This document shows, piece after piece, positions 25,302 to 37,388 of a DNA stretch of 64,000 nucleotides. Within the stretch, counting starts at the first letter, position 1. Each line of letters begins with the position of its first letter. The stretch spans positions 208,218,247-208,282,246 of the forward strand of contig OZ018319.1 of assembly GCA_963969495.1 (NCBI GenBank), read 5' to 3'. The notes below the pieces were generated by a model. That model made no database searches, was not told the DNA's origin, and saw only the letters and a program-made list of their open reading frames with translations. The position numbers and the translations under genes were made by a program. The DNA comes from Ceratothoa steindachneri (lineage: Eukaryota > Arthropoda > Malacostraca > Isopoda > Cymothoidae).

Positions 25302-26775
25302 TTTGCCAAGGAGTGACCTCTTTCTTAACTGTGAAGTCATGCGTAATGATATGTAGCTGGCACGATGACTGGCCAAGGAGTGGCCTCTTGGCTATTGAAA
25401 TATGTGCAATGATATGTAGCTGGCATGATGGCTCGCCAAGGAGTGACCTCGTGGCTATTGAAATATGTGCAATGATATGTAGTTGACACGATGGCTCGCC
25501 AAGGAATGACCTCTTGGCTATTGAGATATGTGCAATGATATGTAGCTGGCATGATGGCTCGCCAAGGAATGACCTCTTGGCTATTGAAACATGTGCAATG
25601 ATATGTAGCTGGAATGATGGCTTGCCAAGGAGTGACCTCTTGGCTATTGAAATATGTGCAATGATATGTAGCTGGCATGATGGCTCGCCAAGAAGTGACC
25701 TCGTGGCTATTGAAATATGTGCAATGATATGTAGTTGGCACGATGGCTCGCCAAGGAATGACCTCTTGGCTATTGAGATATGTGCAATGATATGTAGCTG
25801 GCATGATGGCTCGCCAAGGAATGACCTCTTGGCTATTGAGATATGTGCAATGATATGTAGCTGGAATGATGGCTCGCCAAGGAGTGACCTCTTGGGTATT
25901 GAGATATGTGCAATGATATGTAGCTGGCATGATGGTTCGCCAAGGAGTGACCTCTTGGCTATTGAAATATGTGCAATGATATGTAGCTGGCATGATGGCT
26001 CGCCAAGGAGTGACCTCGTGGCTATTGAAATATGTGCAATGATATGTAGCTGGCATGATGGCTCGCCAAGGAGTGACCTTGGCTATTGAAATATGTGCAA
26101 TGATATGTAGCTGGCATGATGGCTCGCCAAGGAGTGACCTCGTGGCTATTGAAATATGTGCAATGATATGTAGTTGACACGATGGCTCGCCAAGGAATGA
26201 CCTCTTGGCTATTGAGATATGTGCAATGATATGTTACTGGAATGATGGCTTGCCAAGGAGTGACCTCTTGGCTATTGAGATATGTGCAATGATATGTAGC
26301 TGGCATGATGGTTCGCCAAGGAGTGATCTCGTGGCTATTGAAATATGTGCAATGATATGTAGCTGGCATGATGGCTCGCCAAGGAGTGACCTCGTGGCTA
26401 TTGAAATATGTGCAATGATATGTAGCTGGCATGATGGCTCGCCAAGGAGTGACCTTGGCTATTGAAATATGTGCAATGATATGTAGCTGGCATGATGGCT
26501 CGCCAAAGAATGACCTCTTGGCTATTGAGATATGTGCAATGATATGTAGCTGGCACGATGGCTCGCCAAGGAGTGACCTCGTGGCTATTGAAATATGTGC
26601 AATGATATGTAGCTGGCATGATGGCTCGCCAAGGAGTGACCTTGGCTATTGAAATATGTGCAATGATATGTAGCTGGCATGATGGCTCGCCAAAGAATGA
26701 CCTCTTGGCTATTGAGATATGTGCAATGATATGTAGCTGGCACGATGGCTCGCTAAGGAGTAACTTCTTGACTGT
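25302..26775. repeat. 63-bp minisatellite, about 23 copies
   Basis: Units of the type TGGCTATTGAAATATGTGCA then ATGATATGTAGCTGGCATGATGGCTCGCCAAGGAGTGACC (split for length). At 63 bp, a multiple of three, the array is open on both strands and yields spurious 21-residue repeats (AIEICAMICSWHDG on plus). Several units have lost four bases (GACCTTGGC instead of GACCTCGTGGC), which breaks the frames. A multi-unit block recurs with a 187-bp offset near 26452 and 26639. Confidence 0.95.
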
Positions 26776-29190
26776 GAAGATATGTGCTGAGGTTCTCTTT
26801 TTATTTAATTTAAAACGAAATCCAAAGATTGCACGTAATTCTCCGGATGTCACAACTACAGCAGGATTGCCCCTACTACACCCTGACAGCCCATTGCCAT
26901 GTTTTTTCATGTGGAGAATTAACATAAACACCCAACATGTCTTTTGGGGTGTTTCACGTTATGGTGGATTTTGTGTAAGTTCTGTCAAAGTCGGATTTCT
27001 TTTCTTCGATCTATGGCTTCTTGTATTACGACTCTCCTCTCTTTTGCTTTTCTTCATTAATGTTTCCAGGACTTAAAGAGGATGAACGACAATTGGATAA
27101 GAAGAGAAAATAAAACTAAAAAGATGAATGATAGAGGGCCAAAAAAAGAAGGGGAAAAAAACAACTAAGCAAACAATGACACAAAATATTTACTTAGATG
27201 TAGAAATTTCTTTCCCTATACTAGTAATTCTTTCTTTCGCTCTCTTTCTCTTTCGTCTTCGACACAACAAATAAAAAAAAAGAACTTGCTCTAAATCCAT
27301 ACAAGTGTGCATCTGAGGTGAGCCGGAAAGTAAAACAAACAAAATTGTGCATTTGTGTTTATTTTGGCCAATTTGCTCTTGTGTATTCATAAGCAATCCT
27401 ATGATCCACTCCATTGGAATCCAAGTACGATTGAGACGACTCTTAATATCCACTAAGAATTACCCTCTCAACAAAGTCCTCACCCACCCGCATCAACTTC
27501 AAATTGTCGGTACGCAAATATATAAATAAACCAATATTTCTTTATATTAATGCTATAAGGTGTCTCGATTTCTTCTGTTCTATTATATATTAAAAAAATG
27601 TCTTTGTTAATAGATTGTTAAAATGGAGAAAAATAGAACAATGAGAGTTTAAAAAATAAACAAGTATCAATTTTTCCCATGGAATTTAACTCTTACATCA
27701 AAATTAATTGTATATATTTAATTTGAGACATTATTATTACTCTTAAAGAAGATTGAAAAGATTGAATGTGCGCTGTAGGTGGAACAGTATGTGTAGAAGA
27801 GTATGTCAATTTAGGTTTAATTAACTTCGTGTTTCTGTAGGGCCTTTGGAACTGAATTGTTGTTTACCAAATCGAACGTCCTTTCATTGTTTATGAAATT
27901 CGTGTAATGGTATATTATACTCATTAAGTAAAAGATAATTCACTTTTAAGTGAAAACATAATGAGTGACCATAGGTTTCGGCTTCACACCTTAGTTATTC
28001 GTGTTATCGACGTTTCACACAGTGTCACCTTCCCTAACTTCAGCCATTTCTTTACAAACACTTTTAAGCCGAAATGCTTAAAATGGAATTGTAATCTTTA
28101 TGAACGACTACCATTCTTAGTGGGAATGGCATAAAAATAAACTCGATAATAAAGAAAGATGAAATGACAAACAGGACATTCAAAGAATACAACAGCTACT
28201 TCAACTCACATCATTAACTCTAAATGGTTCAAGGTGGACCTTTATTTTTAAGCCACGTTAAAAAACTGTCGGGTTTATAGCTTTAACTTTGGGAAAGTCA
28301 CAAATCAACCGGGTCACGGGCACATTGCAACCTAAATTTCAACCATTTCTTAGTTCATGGCATCGTGTTCATAGATGCCACTCGACTTTCCTTTGAAATT
28401 CAGTAACCGATTGTGAAACACAAAATTGAGAAAAGCAACTAAAGCGGGGGGGAGGGGCTTGATTTCGCCAAGCCTTGCTTAAAAAGCGAGTGCTAGAAGT
28501 GCGCCGAATGAATAGAACTAGAAGGAATTTCCAGAAGCCGGCTTCGATTTGATTGCTTTTGCCTCAAAATCAAGGATTAATGGAAAAAACATTTTTCCTC
28601 TTCTCGCTGCAGCTGATTGCCTCGCTTTGGAATCTGATTTATGACCTCAATTTAATATATCAATTAAAAATAGGTTGGAAGGAGTATGAGCAATGGAAGG
28701 CAATTATTAAACGAGGTTTGTGATATAGTGGAAACATGTCCAGTTTCTGTCCAATTGCTCAAATTTACATTAAAGCCTCTTCTACTGCACACACACGCAC
28801 AGAGATGGAAGAGAGCCACCACTACTCGTCAAATTTATGGATCCTGCTTTGTGTCCGCCAAATGGAGGCGACACTAAGTTGGGGAAAGAAAGTGTGGTAG
28901 AAAGAAATATGTATGAGGTGGTGTAAGTTAAAAGGATCAAGAATACCAAGAACTGCGATTCCATACCACTTCTCGGTTCTTAATAGAGTGATGCCGAAAA
29001 GATGTTTCTTAAGCACCGTTGCAAATTAAAGGTCTAAAGACAACACTAAGAAATAAGCCACTTCCGAAATCCATAGCAATTAGTGCATTTTGAGGCGTCA
29101 CTAAATTGATATTTATTATAATAATAAACCCGTTTAAATATGGACATATTCATCTCCCTGGGTTGGTAACTGTTGAATGTTGGAGACTTT
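26776..29190. other. No gene recognised
   Basis: AT-rich unique-looking sequence. Short open frames have no recognisable domain. Confidence 0.5.
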
Positions 29191-29192
29191 TC

Positions 29193-29194
<2 letters not shown>

Positions 29195-29259
<65 letters not shown>
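29195..29259. repeat. (AT)n microsatellite
   Basis: Pure TA run flanking the foldback repeat on its left. Confidence 0.97.
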
Positions 29260-29262
<3 letters not shown>

Positions 29263-29414
29263 AAAAAATCCCACAGGAAAATGAAAGGCGAAGGCGAAGT
29301 ACTTTCGAACTTGTTAATGAGCTGAACAAGTTCGAAAGTACTTGGAATCTACCTTTGATTTTCCTGTGTGATATTTTGCATTTATTGCTCTACTCACTCG
29401 CTACTTTATGAGTT

Positions 29415-29418
<4 letters not shown>
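29260..29418. mobile_element. Foldback repeat with ~55-bp arms
   Basis: The core is a perfect 19-bp inverted repeat (29297-29315 and 29325-29343; arm AAGTACTTTCGAACTTGTT, 9-bp loop). Imperfect pairing extends outward to GCAAAA...CACAGGAAAAT on the left and its complement near 29365-29380. A diverged half copy follows the next (AT)n at 29485-29580 (GAAAGTACTTGGAATTCGCAT). It is probably a terminal-repeat junction of a retroelement or a MITE-like foldback. Confidence 0.65.

Positions 29419-29484
<66 letters not shown>
29419..29484. repeat. (AT)n microsatellite
   Basis: Pure AT run between the foldback repeat and its diverged half copy. Confidence 0.97.
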
Positions 29485-29487
<3 letters not shown>

Positions 29488-29584
29488 CCTGAATAACTTC
29501 TCGTATTCCTTGATAATTAACTTAATAAAGTTAGAAAGTACTTGGAATTCGCATTTACTTTTCTTGTGAGACATTTTTAAGAGG

Positions 29585-29672
29585 AAGAGAGATAGGAAAA
29601 GAGAGAATAGAACCAGAGAAAGAAAGAGAGGGGAAAAGGAAGGATAGAGAGAGGAGACGGGAGGGCTTGGAG

Positions 29673-29704
<32 letters not shown>

Positions 29705-30525
29705 GTGTCTGGGGGTTAATGGTTTTATTCAAGCACAATTTAAAACTGCAAGCGTGGCATGAACTGTATAATACAACGTTATAATTATCAACACTACTCC
29801 TGATAACCAACACAAAGCAACGCAGACCCCCGCCCTAAATCGTTGGTGCGAAGCAATATGATAGGGATTTGAAACATTTCTAAAGTTTTCGCTCGCACGC
29901 GGACTCTTTCGATTACTGGCATTAAGGTACCGTTTCGAAGTCATGAATACAGAATCAGCGGACAAAAGCTTCTTTTGGGGCCATCTGCTAAACATGTCTC
30001 AAATTTAACCCTCCAAACTAACCTACATTAAGCCGAGTTTTATTTTCTTTCGTTATTTGCTGCGAGAGAGGAATGGCTGACATCCTTGCTGAGGTGTTTT
30101 GATTGTCTATCTGTTGGCCTTTGAGTTAGAAATGGAGGAAGGTTGGTAGGTTTAGGAGATACGGTGTAGCATTTGTAGTGTTTGTATTGATTGCATCGAG
30201 GTGTTTGTTTCTTTAGCTAAACATTTTGATGGTATTTGCTTCCCTTGACCAAATGGCCAGGCGGATTGTTTGATAGTATAGATGCGGCGTTATTTGATTT
30301 GATATTTATTTTTTATAATAACATTTGATACTTTAAGATGAAGTACACACCTCAACATCCGTCTAAGTTTCGGTCGAATGCTCCCAACCCCCCTCTGCCT
30401 CCAAGCGTTCAATTAGTACTTGTTAGTTGTCGCGGCGGCCAAAATTACTTGACACAAGCAACTGAATAGAAACCATTAGCCTCATATATAGCTCGATCGA
30501 CGCAATTTACCCCCTCAATATTTCG

Positions 30526-30527
<2 letters not shown>
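29585..30527. other. No gene; GA-rich tract at 29580-29705
   Basis: A purine-rich, GA-dominated tract then unique-looking sequence. Confidence 0.5.

Positions 30528-30575
<48 letters not shown>
30528..30575. repeat. (AT)n microsatellite
   Basis: Pure TA run; no flanking element recognised. Confidence 0.95.
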
Positions 30576-30578
<3 letters not shown>

Positions 30579-31400
30579 AAACGGTCTGTATTTATTTCAA
30601 TGTTTCTCCGGGGGTTGCGGCTCACTAGCCCGGGATTCTTGGATCTTGAGTTTTCTATGGTCTTTGAAATTGGACCCAATCTTTGCCACCCTCATAAATT
30701 TCTTGCAGGATGCCTAAATTTGGCCAAAAAAATCCCTTTACAGAATAGAAATCCCTCCCGCATACAATTTTAAGAACTCCCTTGTTTTACCGCTTTCTGA
30801 GTCCTTTTCCTTGTTTCTCCGCCTCTTGAATAAGTTAAATATTTCTGTTATATTCAAGTATTAGTCTGCCATGTGCAAAATGCTCATTCATAATAATAAC
30901 AATAGTATAGGAGGGGGTTTATTCTGTCGATTGTTCAGTTTGCCCTAAGCAATATTTTGGGCAAACCGGTAAATAGTAAGCGTACGCTTGACGCAACATA
31001 AATACAGTATTAAGAGGGAGGAAAGCAGCAATGCTTTCTTTGTCCATTTATCGGAAAACAGTCACCCTATCAATTTTGGAATTCGGCTAAATTTATTTAT
31101 AAATCTAATGACTTTATTCAAAGAAATATTGTTAAATGCTCATTCATTAATTCTTCTCTTAATTTTAATATATCCACCGGTCTCTTTAAACTGGGCTCTG
31201 TAATTAAAAGGCTTATTTATAACGAAATTGTCCATTTTAAATCTTAGCCCTTTGATTTATTAATTTAGTTATGTCTCTCTTGTCTAGTTTTATGTATTCA
31301 CAATCGGGTATGTATGTACTTAGTTTAGTCACATAAATGTCTAAATTCTTTGCGCACAGGTTGGAATTTTCTGGAAGTAGACCTTATCTATTTGGTTTTA
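30576..31400. other. No gene recognised
   Basis: AT-rich; nothing identified. Confidence 0.45.
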
Positions 31401-31414
31401 TACTTCACATCCCT

Positions 31415-31535
31415 CTTTGATAAGAGGGGTAAGAGCGTATTCCTGCCGGCAGGTCATTCCACATCTTAGGAGCACACAATGAGAAGGCACGTTCTCCCGC
31501 GCAGCAGGAGCGACTACGGGGTACATGTACTAGAA
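31415..31535 (-). pseudogene. LINE ORF2 C-terminal fragment
   Basis: Minus-strand translation reads VPRSRS, then AGERAFSLCAPKMWNDLPAG and IRSYPSYQ. This is the conserved C-terminal block of many non-LTR retrotransposon polymerases (ERAFS..AP..WN.LP..IR). Nothing recognisable remains upstream, so it is a short relic. Confidence 0.75.
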
Positions 31536-31539
31536 GAGA

Positions 31540-33235
31540 GGGCCTGAATGTAAGGCTCCTTTATGTCCCTGGTTGAAAAAAAAACGGCCGCATAGTTTGA
31601 ACTAGTTAACGGGGTCAGGGTGTTGAAAGATGATACCCAGCAAGAATGGAGGTGCAGGATTCAAAGGGGAAGGTGTATGACGATCTCGAGACACTTGATT
31701 AAAGTGTGACTGCACACGGCCAAGATTACGAAGGGGGCAGAAAGAAGACTTGCAGATATGTGCATCGTGACCTAGATCGAAAGCTGACTATCAAAGGTGA
31801 CGCTCATGTTAGCAACATTGTAAGGAAAGGGGTCTAGGGGTGAGGGGTCCAACATTCGGGAAAGGAGTAATAACCTTAAAGGACCGGTTTGGGACAATTA
31901 ATCGGAAACCGATATGGCGGCCGGCAGCGGCCACAGATGGATCTCCTCTAATGTTATTGTCTCGAGTGAGAAATGTGACATTATTCCGGCGGTGTAATGG
32001 CATTTCCGCACGGGAGGTGTCCGCCTTTAATTAGCTCACTGACGTTAGTAGAGAATTTTGAAGGTCTTAATTCACTCGTTCTCGGACCTCGGTACGATCA
32101 CACAATTCGCGATCTCCCGGGATTTAGAACCCCCGAATAATTTCTTCTTTTGGCTGCATACGTTATATATTTTTTACACCCTCGTCCCCTTTCCAACACC
32201 CCAACTTCGCCAGAAGATTTGTCCCCGCTACGAAACGGACACAAGACGGCACATTTGTCTGTCCTCTCTATCTATGATGCTATAATTACCCGAGCTTTGA
32301 ACGTCCCTAGCAATTTAATCTCCCCTAACCTAACTATTTTCGTTGTGTCCCATTATCTTCAGATCTCATAGCACGAGACAATCCGTTCTGTGCACGCATT
32401 GTTCTTCCTCACTTACTCTTTAATAGCAATTGGCAATTAACGAGTGAAATATTACATGTCAGTCACAGGTGTGGAACACTAACTAGCTAGCTTCGACTCG
32501 TCCAACCCAGTGTAATTGAATGAGTTTTTCTGATCTAGGATTGATGTACATTTTCCCCTTAAAAAGCTTATCACATTGATTCAGGTGATGTAAAATATAC
32601 TTAGCTGCTGTAGGGATTATTGTTAAGCCTTTTTAACCCGTTCTCTTTCCTCTCAATTTAATTTTTAGTTTGTAACTTCTCATTATGCAAAGAAAGAAAA
32701 AAATACAACCTGGCAATTTGGTTTACCGATAAGGGCCTGTGGAAGTCAGATGGATGAAAAGGTACAGCTGGGTAGTAAAAGATGGGCGAGGGCGACACCG
32801 TATATCGGACTTCCTATGAACCTACGAACTTGAGTTCTCGTCGTATGTACAAAAGAGAGGGGATTGATACTCTCTCGTGCACGCGCAGCGCGAAAAGCTT
32901 CAATTTTAATCAAGAAATGGCAATGATTTATCAACAAAGAATTTGAGTCGCTCGAATTGATTGCTGCGTTGCCGTGTTATTAACAACTTAATTAAAAAAT
33001 CTAAAATTTATGACGAGATTCATGAAACATAGAATCAGCCGTCTGCGACTGGCTGGCACTGCCAGACCGCCCTCCACTCGTCTGAAACGACATATAATTT
33101 ACGATTTTTTTAAATTTAACGATAACCAACTAGAGATTCACCCACCCCCAAAATAAGGAGAGACGTTCAAAGGAAGTCCTAAAAACGGAGGAAGCTAAAA
33201 TGTGTTGATCCTTCTGCGGACATTGTGCAGGGAAA
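31540..33235. other. No gene recognised
   Basis: No similarity recognised. The first 250 bp may be further LINE relic but carry no motif. Confidence 0.4.
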
Positions 33236-33247
33236 GGTGCAAATAAC

Positions 33248-34120
33248 TAGAGATGGGGCGATTAATCGGAATCGGAATCATAAAGAGTTGTTAATTTGGA
33301 GGTGGACTCGGCATCGGAATCGCTAAAAATAATCCCAGTTTTCCGATTCCAAAACGATCCCTTCAACATTACAATACATAGACTCTTTCAACAGTGTTTC
33401 TTTGTTTATGTTTTTAACTTTCTTTCCTACTTGCCAAACAGCTGAATCAAATATTTAAACATTGTTTATTTCCCATTAGTGTCAATCAGGTTTAATTACC
33501 TACTTACCTGTCCCTATTATTTAGTGAAATTATAACGTTAATAAGTTATTTACTAATGGATTTAGATTAGTCGGCAAAAATGCATCACTATTAAATATCA
33601 ATTAATATTGAAGATCTGACTGTAAAAGAAATGTATTGTATGTTTAATTGTTTAAATGCGTGAAATGAAGGCTTGCTCAGGGCTCAGGCGTCATTTAGAG
33701 CAGCTGATGCAATTCTAAGATGTTTTGAGCTTTGTTCAGCAGGGTTGCCGAAGTTGGCATGTTTGTACAAATTTGGTACCTTTTTGCCGTAAGAAAACAC
33801 TTCAGATACCATGATTCGTACAAATTTGTTACCTTTTTACCACAAAGAAACACTTTTTGATACCATTTTTACTTTTGTTTATGTTTTAATTAGATTTATT
33901 ACGATTTTATCAATTTTGTTACGTTTTCAGAGTAAGTTTTGGTACTATTGCTTAAATTCTTTCGGCAGCGGGCAACCCTGTTGTTGAGTTGACCAAGTTC
34001 TTAATTTGTTATATCATATAGTTAATATTCTATTTTGTGAAGGAATCGGAATTGTAACCGTAACTTATAATTAGCATCGGACTCGGAATGGCAAATATTT
34101 TGGGAATCTTCCCATCTCTA
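33248..34120. mobile_element. Non-autonomous hAT transposon with 8-bp target duplication
   Basis: Ends TAGAGATGGG and CCCATCTCTA, flanked by exact 8-bp duplications CAAATAAC at 33240-33247 and 34121-34128. The 873-bp interior has no transposase. Subterminal GGAATCGGAATC-type repeats occur at both sides. It contains a second hAT element at 33740-33980. An 8-bp duplication is the hAT hallmark. Confidence 0.93.
33740..33980. mobile_element. Short non-autonomous hAT element nested in another hAT
   Basis: 241 bp with ends CAGGGTTGCC and GGCAACCCTG. Flanking 8-bp duplications TTGTTCAG (33732-33739) and TTGTTGAG (33981-33988) differ at one base. The interior repeats GTACAAATTTGGTACC and GTACAAATTTGTTACC. 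It inserted into the larger element and is therefore younger. Confidence 0.9.
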
Positions 34121-34254
34121 CAAATAACCCAGCTCCCAGCCCGAGCCTGCTAGCTTCAAACGGACACCCCTCGGTGGGGGGTTATTTGGGGGGATGGAAG
34201 TGTTGTCGAGGCAAAGCACTGACCACCAGTGAGGTAATCCGCTAAGCTCTTTTC

Positions 34255-34405
34255 GAGGTTTTAAAATGAAACATGGTCAACATGTCTAAGTCGCGTGCTC
34301 TCAATTATTTAAATCATTAAAAAACAAACGTAGTCTCACTTAATCTAACTTATGAACTTACGACCTTCAAAACTTTCAAAACCTCATCGAAAAGTTAAAA
34401 TGGTT
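34255..34405 (-). mobile_element. Tail remnant of the 122-bp-unit element
   Basis: The reverse complement shows TTGAAAGTTTTGAAGGTCGT, AGTTAGATTAAGTGAGA and GAGCACGCGACTTAGAC, matching the 3' ends at 4235-4320 and 39780-39850. The match is disrupted by extra sequence. Confidence 0.5.
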
Positions 34406-34806
34406 ACCATCAGACCGAGACCTACGGATCGACATAATGGAAGAAGGGGGGTTTTAGCTTGAAAATTATCCCTTCGGAACTTGAGAGCAAGATCATAATT
34501 GTAAAAATCCATTGAATGAAAGTTGTATAATTTTTCCTATGGTAATAGAAATAAGTCGACAACCAGAAATAGAGGCGAAGAATCCCGCAGTTGAAGAGAA
34601 AAATAATACTCAACGACACGTATTCACATCATCAAACAAATCAGCGACATGAAATGTCGTTTGCAAATGTTCGAAAGAGAAAAAATAGCGAGGAAGTTTG
34701 TCGCCGGATTTCAATTATATTTAATTGGGACGCAAAAACTTGTTACCCTTATATTTGTCTACGAGCTACAAGATAAAAGGTGACCATGCGAGATAGCTCA
34801 CTTTTA

Positions 34807-34808
<2 letters not shown>

Positions 34809-34876
<68 letters not shown>
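34809..34876. repeat. (AT)n microsatellite
   Basis: Pure TA run; no adjoining element recognised. Confidence 0.95.
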
Positions 34877-34877
<1 letters not shown>

Positions 34878-34879
34878 CC

Positions 34880-35480
34880 ATCCTAGTGTAGTGTATGTCG
34901 CTTTGCTCAAGAAGCCTCTTGTATGTTATGATTCTTGTATGAATGTTTCTTTTTATGTCCATTTCTCGCTATTCCTTCTCCAGTGTATTAAAAAAAAAAT
35001 GTTCTGGTTGCACAATGAATATGAGGTCACAGTTTGCCCATTATTGTAGCTTCCGAAAGCTAGCTAGATATAAGTATATTTCATTTTCTTTTAATATTAT
35101 TGATGATTCATGTATTGTATGCCTAAAGTAAACCTTAAATATCTTCTTTTTTACCTGTTCCTCTTTTCGGTTTTTTCACCGGTTCTGTCCTTTCCAAAGA
35201 TAGAAAGAATATTATTTGGGGAGCTTATGAAAGATTCGATCTTCTAATTCTTTGCCACCTTGTGCCAATTGCTATTTTTGATAAACACTATTATACGTTT
35301 GTTTTTCCTAATATTTTGGGGTAGTGAAGGAATAAATTAGATCTTGGGTCAAAAAAGTTGATTTATTCGAGATTTCTAAACAATAACCATTTTTGGCCAT
35401 TATTATTGGATCAACGAAATTGGGTTTTGCGCCTGAGAGTATAACCGTTTTTTCAAGGATTTTCATCGTTGAGACTTTTC
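34880..35480. other. No gene recognised
   Basis: AT-rich; nothing identified. Confidence 0.45.
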
Positions 35481-35493
35481 CCATGCATTTACT

Positions 35494-35975
35494 AAAGCTC
35501 TTGCTAGCAGAGTGGATACGGCGTTGGTCTGCCAACGTTGCGGTACCGGGTTCGATCCCAGCAAGAGCGGACACAAACGTCAGCGCACGTCGAGATCTCG
35601 CTACCAATTGGTGGACGCGCTATGCTCAGCCCTGTATTCGGGTGGGTAGATCTTACACTTCTCATCACACACAGCCAATTACAACACTGCTTTCTTTCCT
35701 CTCCCGTCTTTGCAGCACAACAAACACACTCCTGTTCCAAGGAAGGGTATCGATATCCACATACATCTGATGTGTAACACGCCCCCGTGCCCTCGACGAA
35801 GGTTCCTGCCTGTACGCTGTTTTGAGTCGAAACATAATATTATTTCTAGCACTCCTCTCCCAAAAGTACCGGCCCTTGGTACCAGGTGCCTTTGGCTGAC
35901 CAGCAATTGTCATACTGACCTTTATGTTTATTTCCTTATCCGGTCAGGATCTGCTTGGCGAACCACTACTACTAA
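35494..35975 (+). mobile_element. tRNA-derived SINE, family 1, full-length copy with 12-bp target duplication
   Basis: The head resembles a tRNA: CTCTTGC, A box TAGCAGAGTGG, a GTTGG/CCAAC hairpin and B box GGTTCGATCCC (about 35549-35559). The body of about 400 bp matches the inverted copy at 45770-46239, including GTATTCGGGTGGGTAGATCT, AACACTGCTTTCTTTCCTCT and GTCATACTGACCTTTATG. It ends in (ACT)n. Exact 12-bp direct repeats CATGCATTTACT flank it at 35482-35493 and 35976-35987, showing retroposition. The tRNA fold is imperfect (D stem and T stem mismatched), so it is not a working tRNA gene. The mobilising LINE is unknown. Confidence 0.9.
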
Positions 35976-35989
35976 CATGCATTTACTCC

Positions 35990-37262
35990 ACCTATGATCT
36001 TCTTAATTTAATTTCAAGATGACATTTAAAGGATTAATAGCCATTTATTTCTTTTTACCCTTTACATTTTTTTTCTCCAATTTTAATGACTACTAATGAG
36101 TTTCCTATTTAGGCAGTTAATCGGGCACTTTAATTTAGGAGATTTCGATATAGTGGTCCTTGCAATTATCCAACTCTCACTTTTTGTTCCGTCGATTTAT
36201 TAGCTTTGTGATCTATTCCATCATTCTTTCCTGACTGCTATGGCCCTCGTCCGTTAAAACTAACTTCCTTTCTTTATTTTAAAGTTAAATGATGTATAGA
36301 ATGGTTCGAAATTCATGTCACCCACTACCGAAAAGTACAAAGAACAATAGAAGAACAGTATAATAATATCAAACACATTTACTGATTTTAGTGTATTCAC
36401 TTTCATTGACGCTATCGCACATCGAGAAGGTCTGTATGAACATCAGCATTTTCGGGGTCGTCTGAAATAGAAAATTAAAACAATATTTACCGGGGGGGGG
36501 GGAGACCAGACTTTCGGACAACTCTATAGATTTGTTGTTTGGGGGCAGTTAGCATTGAGTTGTCCAGGATTAAAGGCTGAGGACTTTATTCCTTTCTTTT
36601 TACTTATTCTTAACCAAATCATTTCCATTTACTTGGATGCCAAATATAGCTGGCAGGAGTTACGCGACGGTCCCGCGTGGGTAGGGGGGTCCATCGGTCA
36701 GGGCTTAGTATGAACTTGCATCCTAATTGTTTGCTCGCGAGTTGCTCTTAAATTACAAGAGAACCATAATCAATGAGCGACTGTCATGTGGCGTCCTCTT
36801 GCGTGTTCTGGTGGTGCGAAAAGTCTGTCGAACGTAAAAGAATTGTTGGATTTGGCCAAATCTTGATCTAATATCTGACTAAGCCTCGCAAATTCTTGAA
36901 AAATCAGATGATAATCACTGTAAAGACTATGAACTACATTTAGTAAAACAAACTATCAAACCATATTTAGCCAACCCAAAGTTGACCTACCTGACCTAGA
37001 CACAGTCCAACTTAATTTATTCTAACCGACCCCAACTAAAACGCCCCCTAGCCAAAGTTATTTATTTCAATTCTGACTTGGGAATCATTTGGCTGGAATA
37101 AAACCTAATAAGGCGGTTTCCTGCACGCTCGTGTCGAGATGTATACATGTACCAAATTGGATTGAAATAAGTGTACATGGGTGGACCAATTTTTCTCTAT
37201 GTCCGTGATACGTGCACCATCTCTTACGATTTTACAATTTTTTTCATTTCTCATCTCCACAG
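35990..37262. other. No gene recognised; probably intron upstream of the LMO exon
   Basis: Unique-looking sequence with a G run at about 36493. No further LIM exon was found. The last ~60 bases before 37263 contain a T-rich stretch and end in CCACAG, a good splice acceptor. Confidence 0.45.
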
Positions 37263-37388
37263 ATTGTTTGGCACTACGGGGCACTGTGCTGCCTGCAATA
37301 AGGTTATCCCTGCGTTTGAGATGGTGATGAGAGCCAAGACAAATGTTTACCATTTGGAATGCTTTGCCTGTCAACAGTGCAATCACAG
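37263..37388 (+). CDS. Bx: Internal exon of a LIM-only (Beadex/LMO) gene
   Basis: 126 bp encoding most of the first zinc finger of the second LIM domain: [17 protein letters not shown], then [20 protein letters not shown] and QQCNHR. The zinc-ligand pattern CxxC...HxxC plus the start of CxxC is intact. It looks closest to LMO1/3 and insect Beadex as I recall them, and differs from LMO4 (SIPASELVMR). Splice sites are consensus: TCCACAG before 37263 and CAG|GTAAGG after 37388. The exon starts at the third base of a codon and ends at the second, so both boundaries are phase 2 and the exon length is a multiple of three. LMO proteins are nuclear adaptors that bridge LDB/Chip and transcription factors. 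The other exons (first LIM, the FCVGD half) are not in this window as far as I can see, implying introns of many kilobases. Orthology is by eye. Confidence 0.88.

Noticed and set aside
25337..26465. Repeat-protein genes on both strands
   Set aside because: Open frames follow from the 63-bp period; units with 4-base losses break them and there are no introns, signals or known domains.
35497..35570. tRNA gene at the head of the SINE
   Set aside because: A and B boxes are good, but the D and T stems do not pair properly and the same head occurs with the same 400-bp body in a second copy, so it is a SINE.
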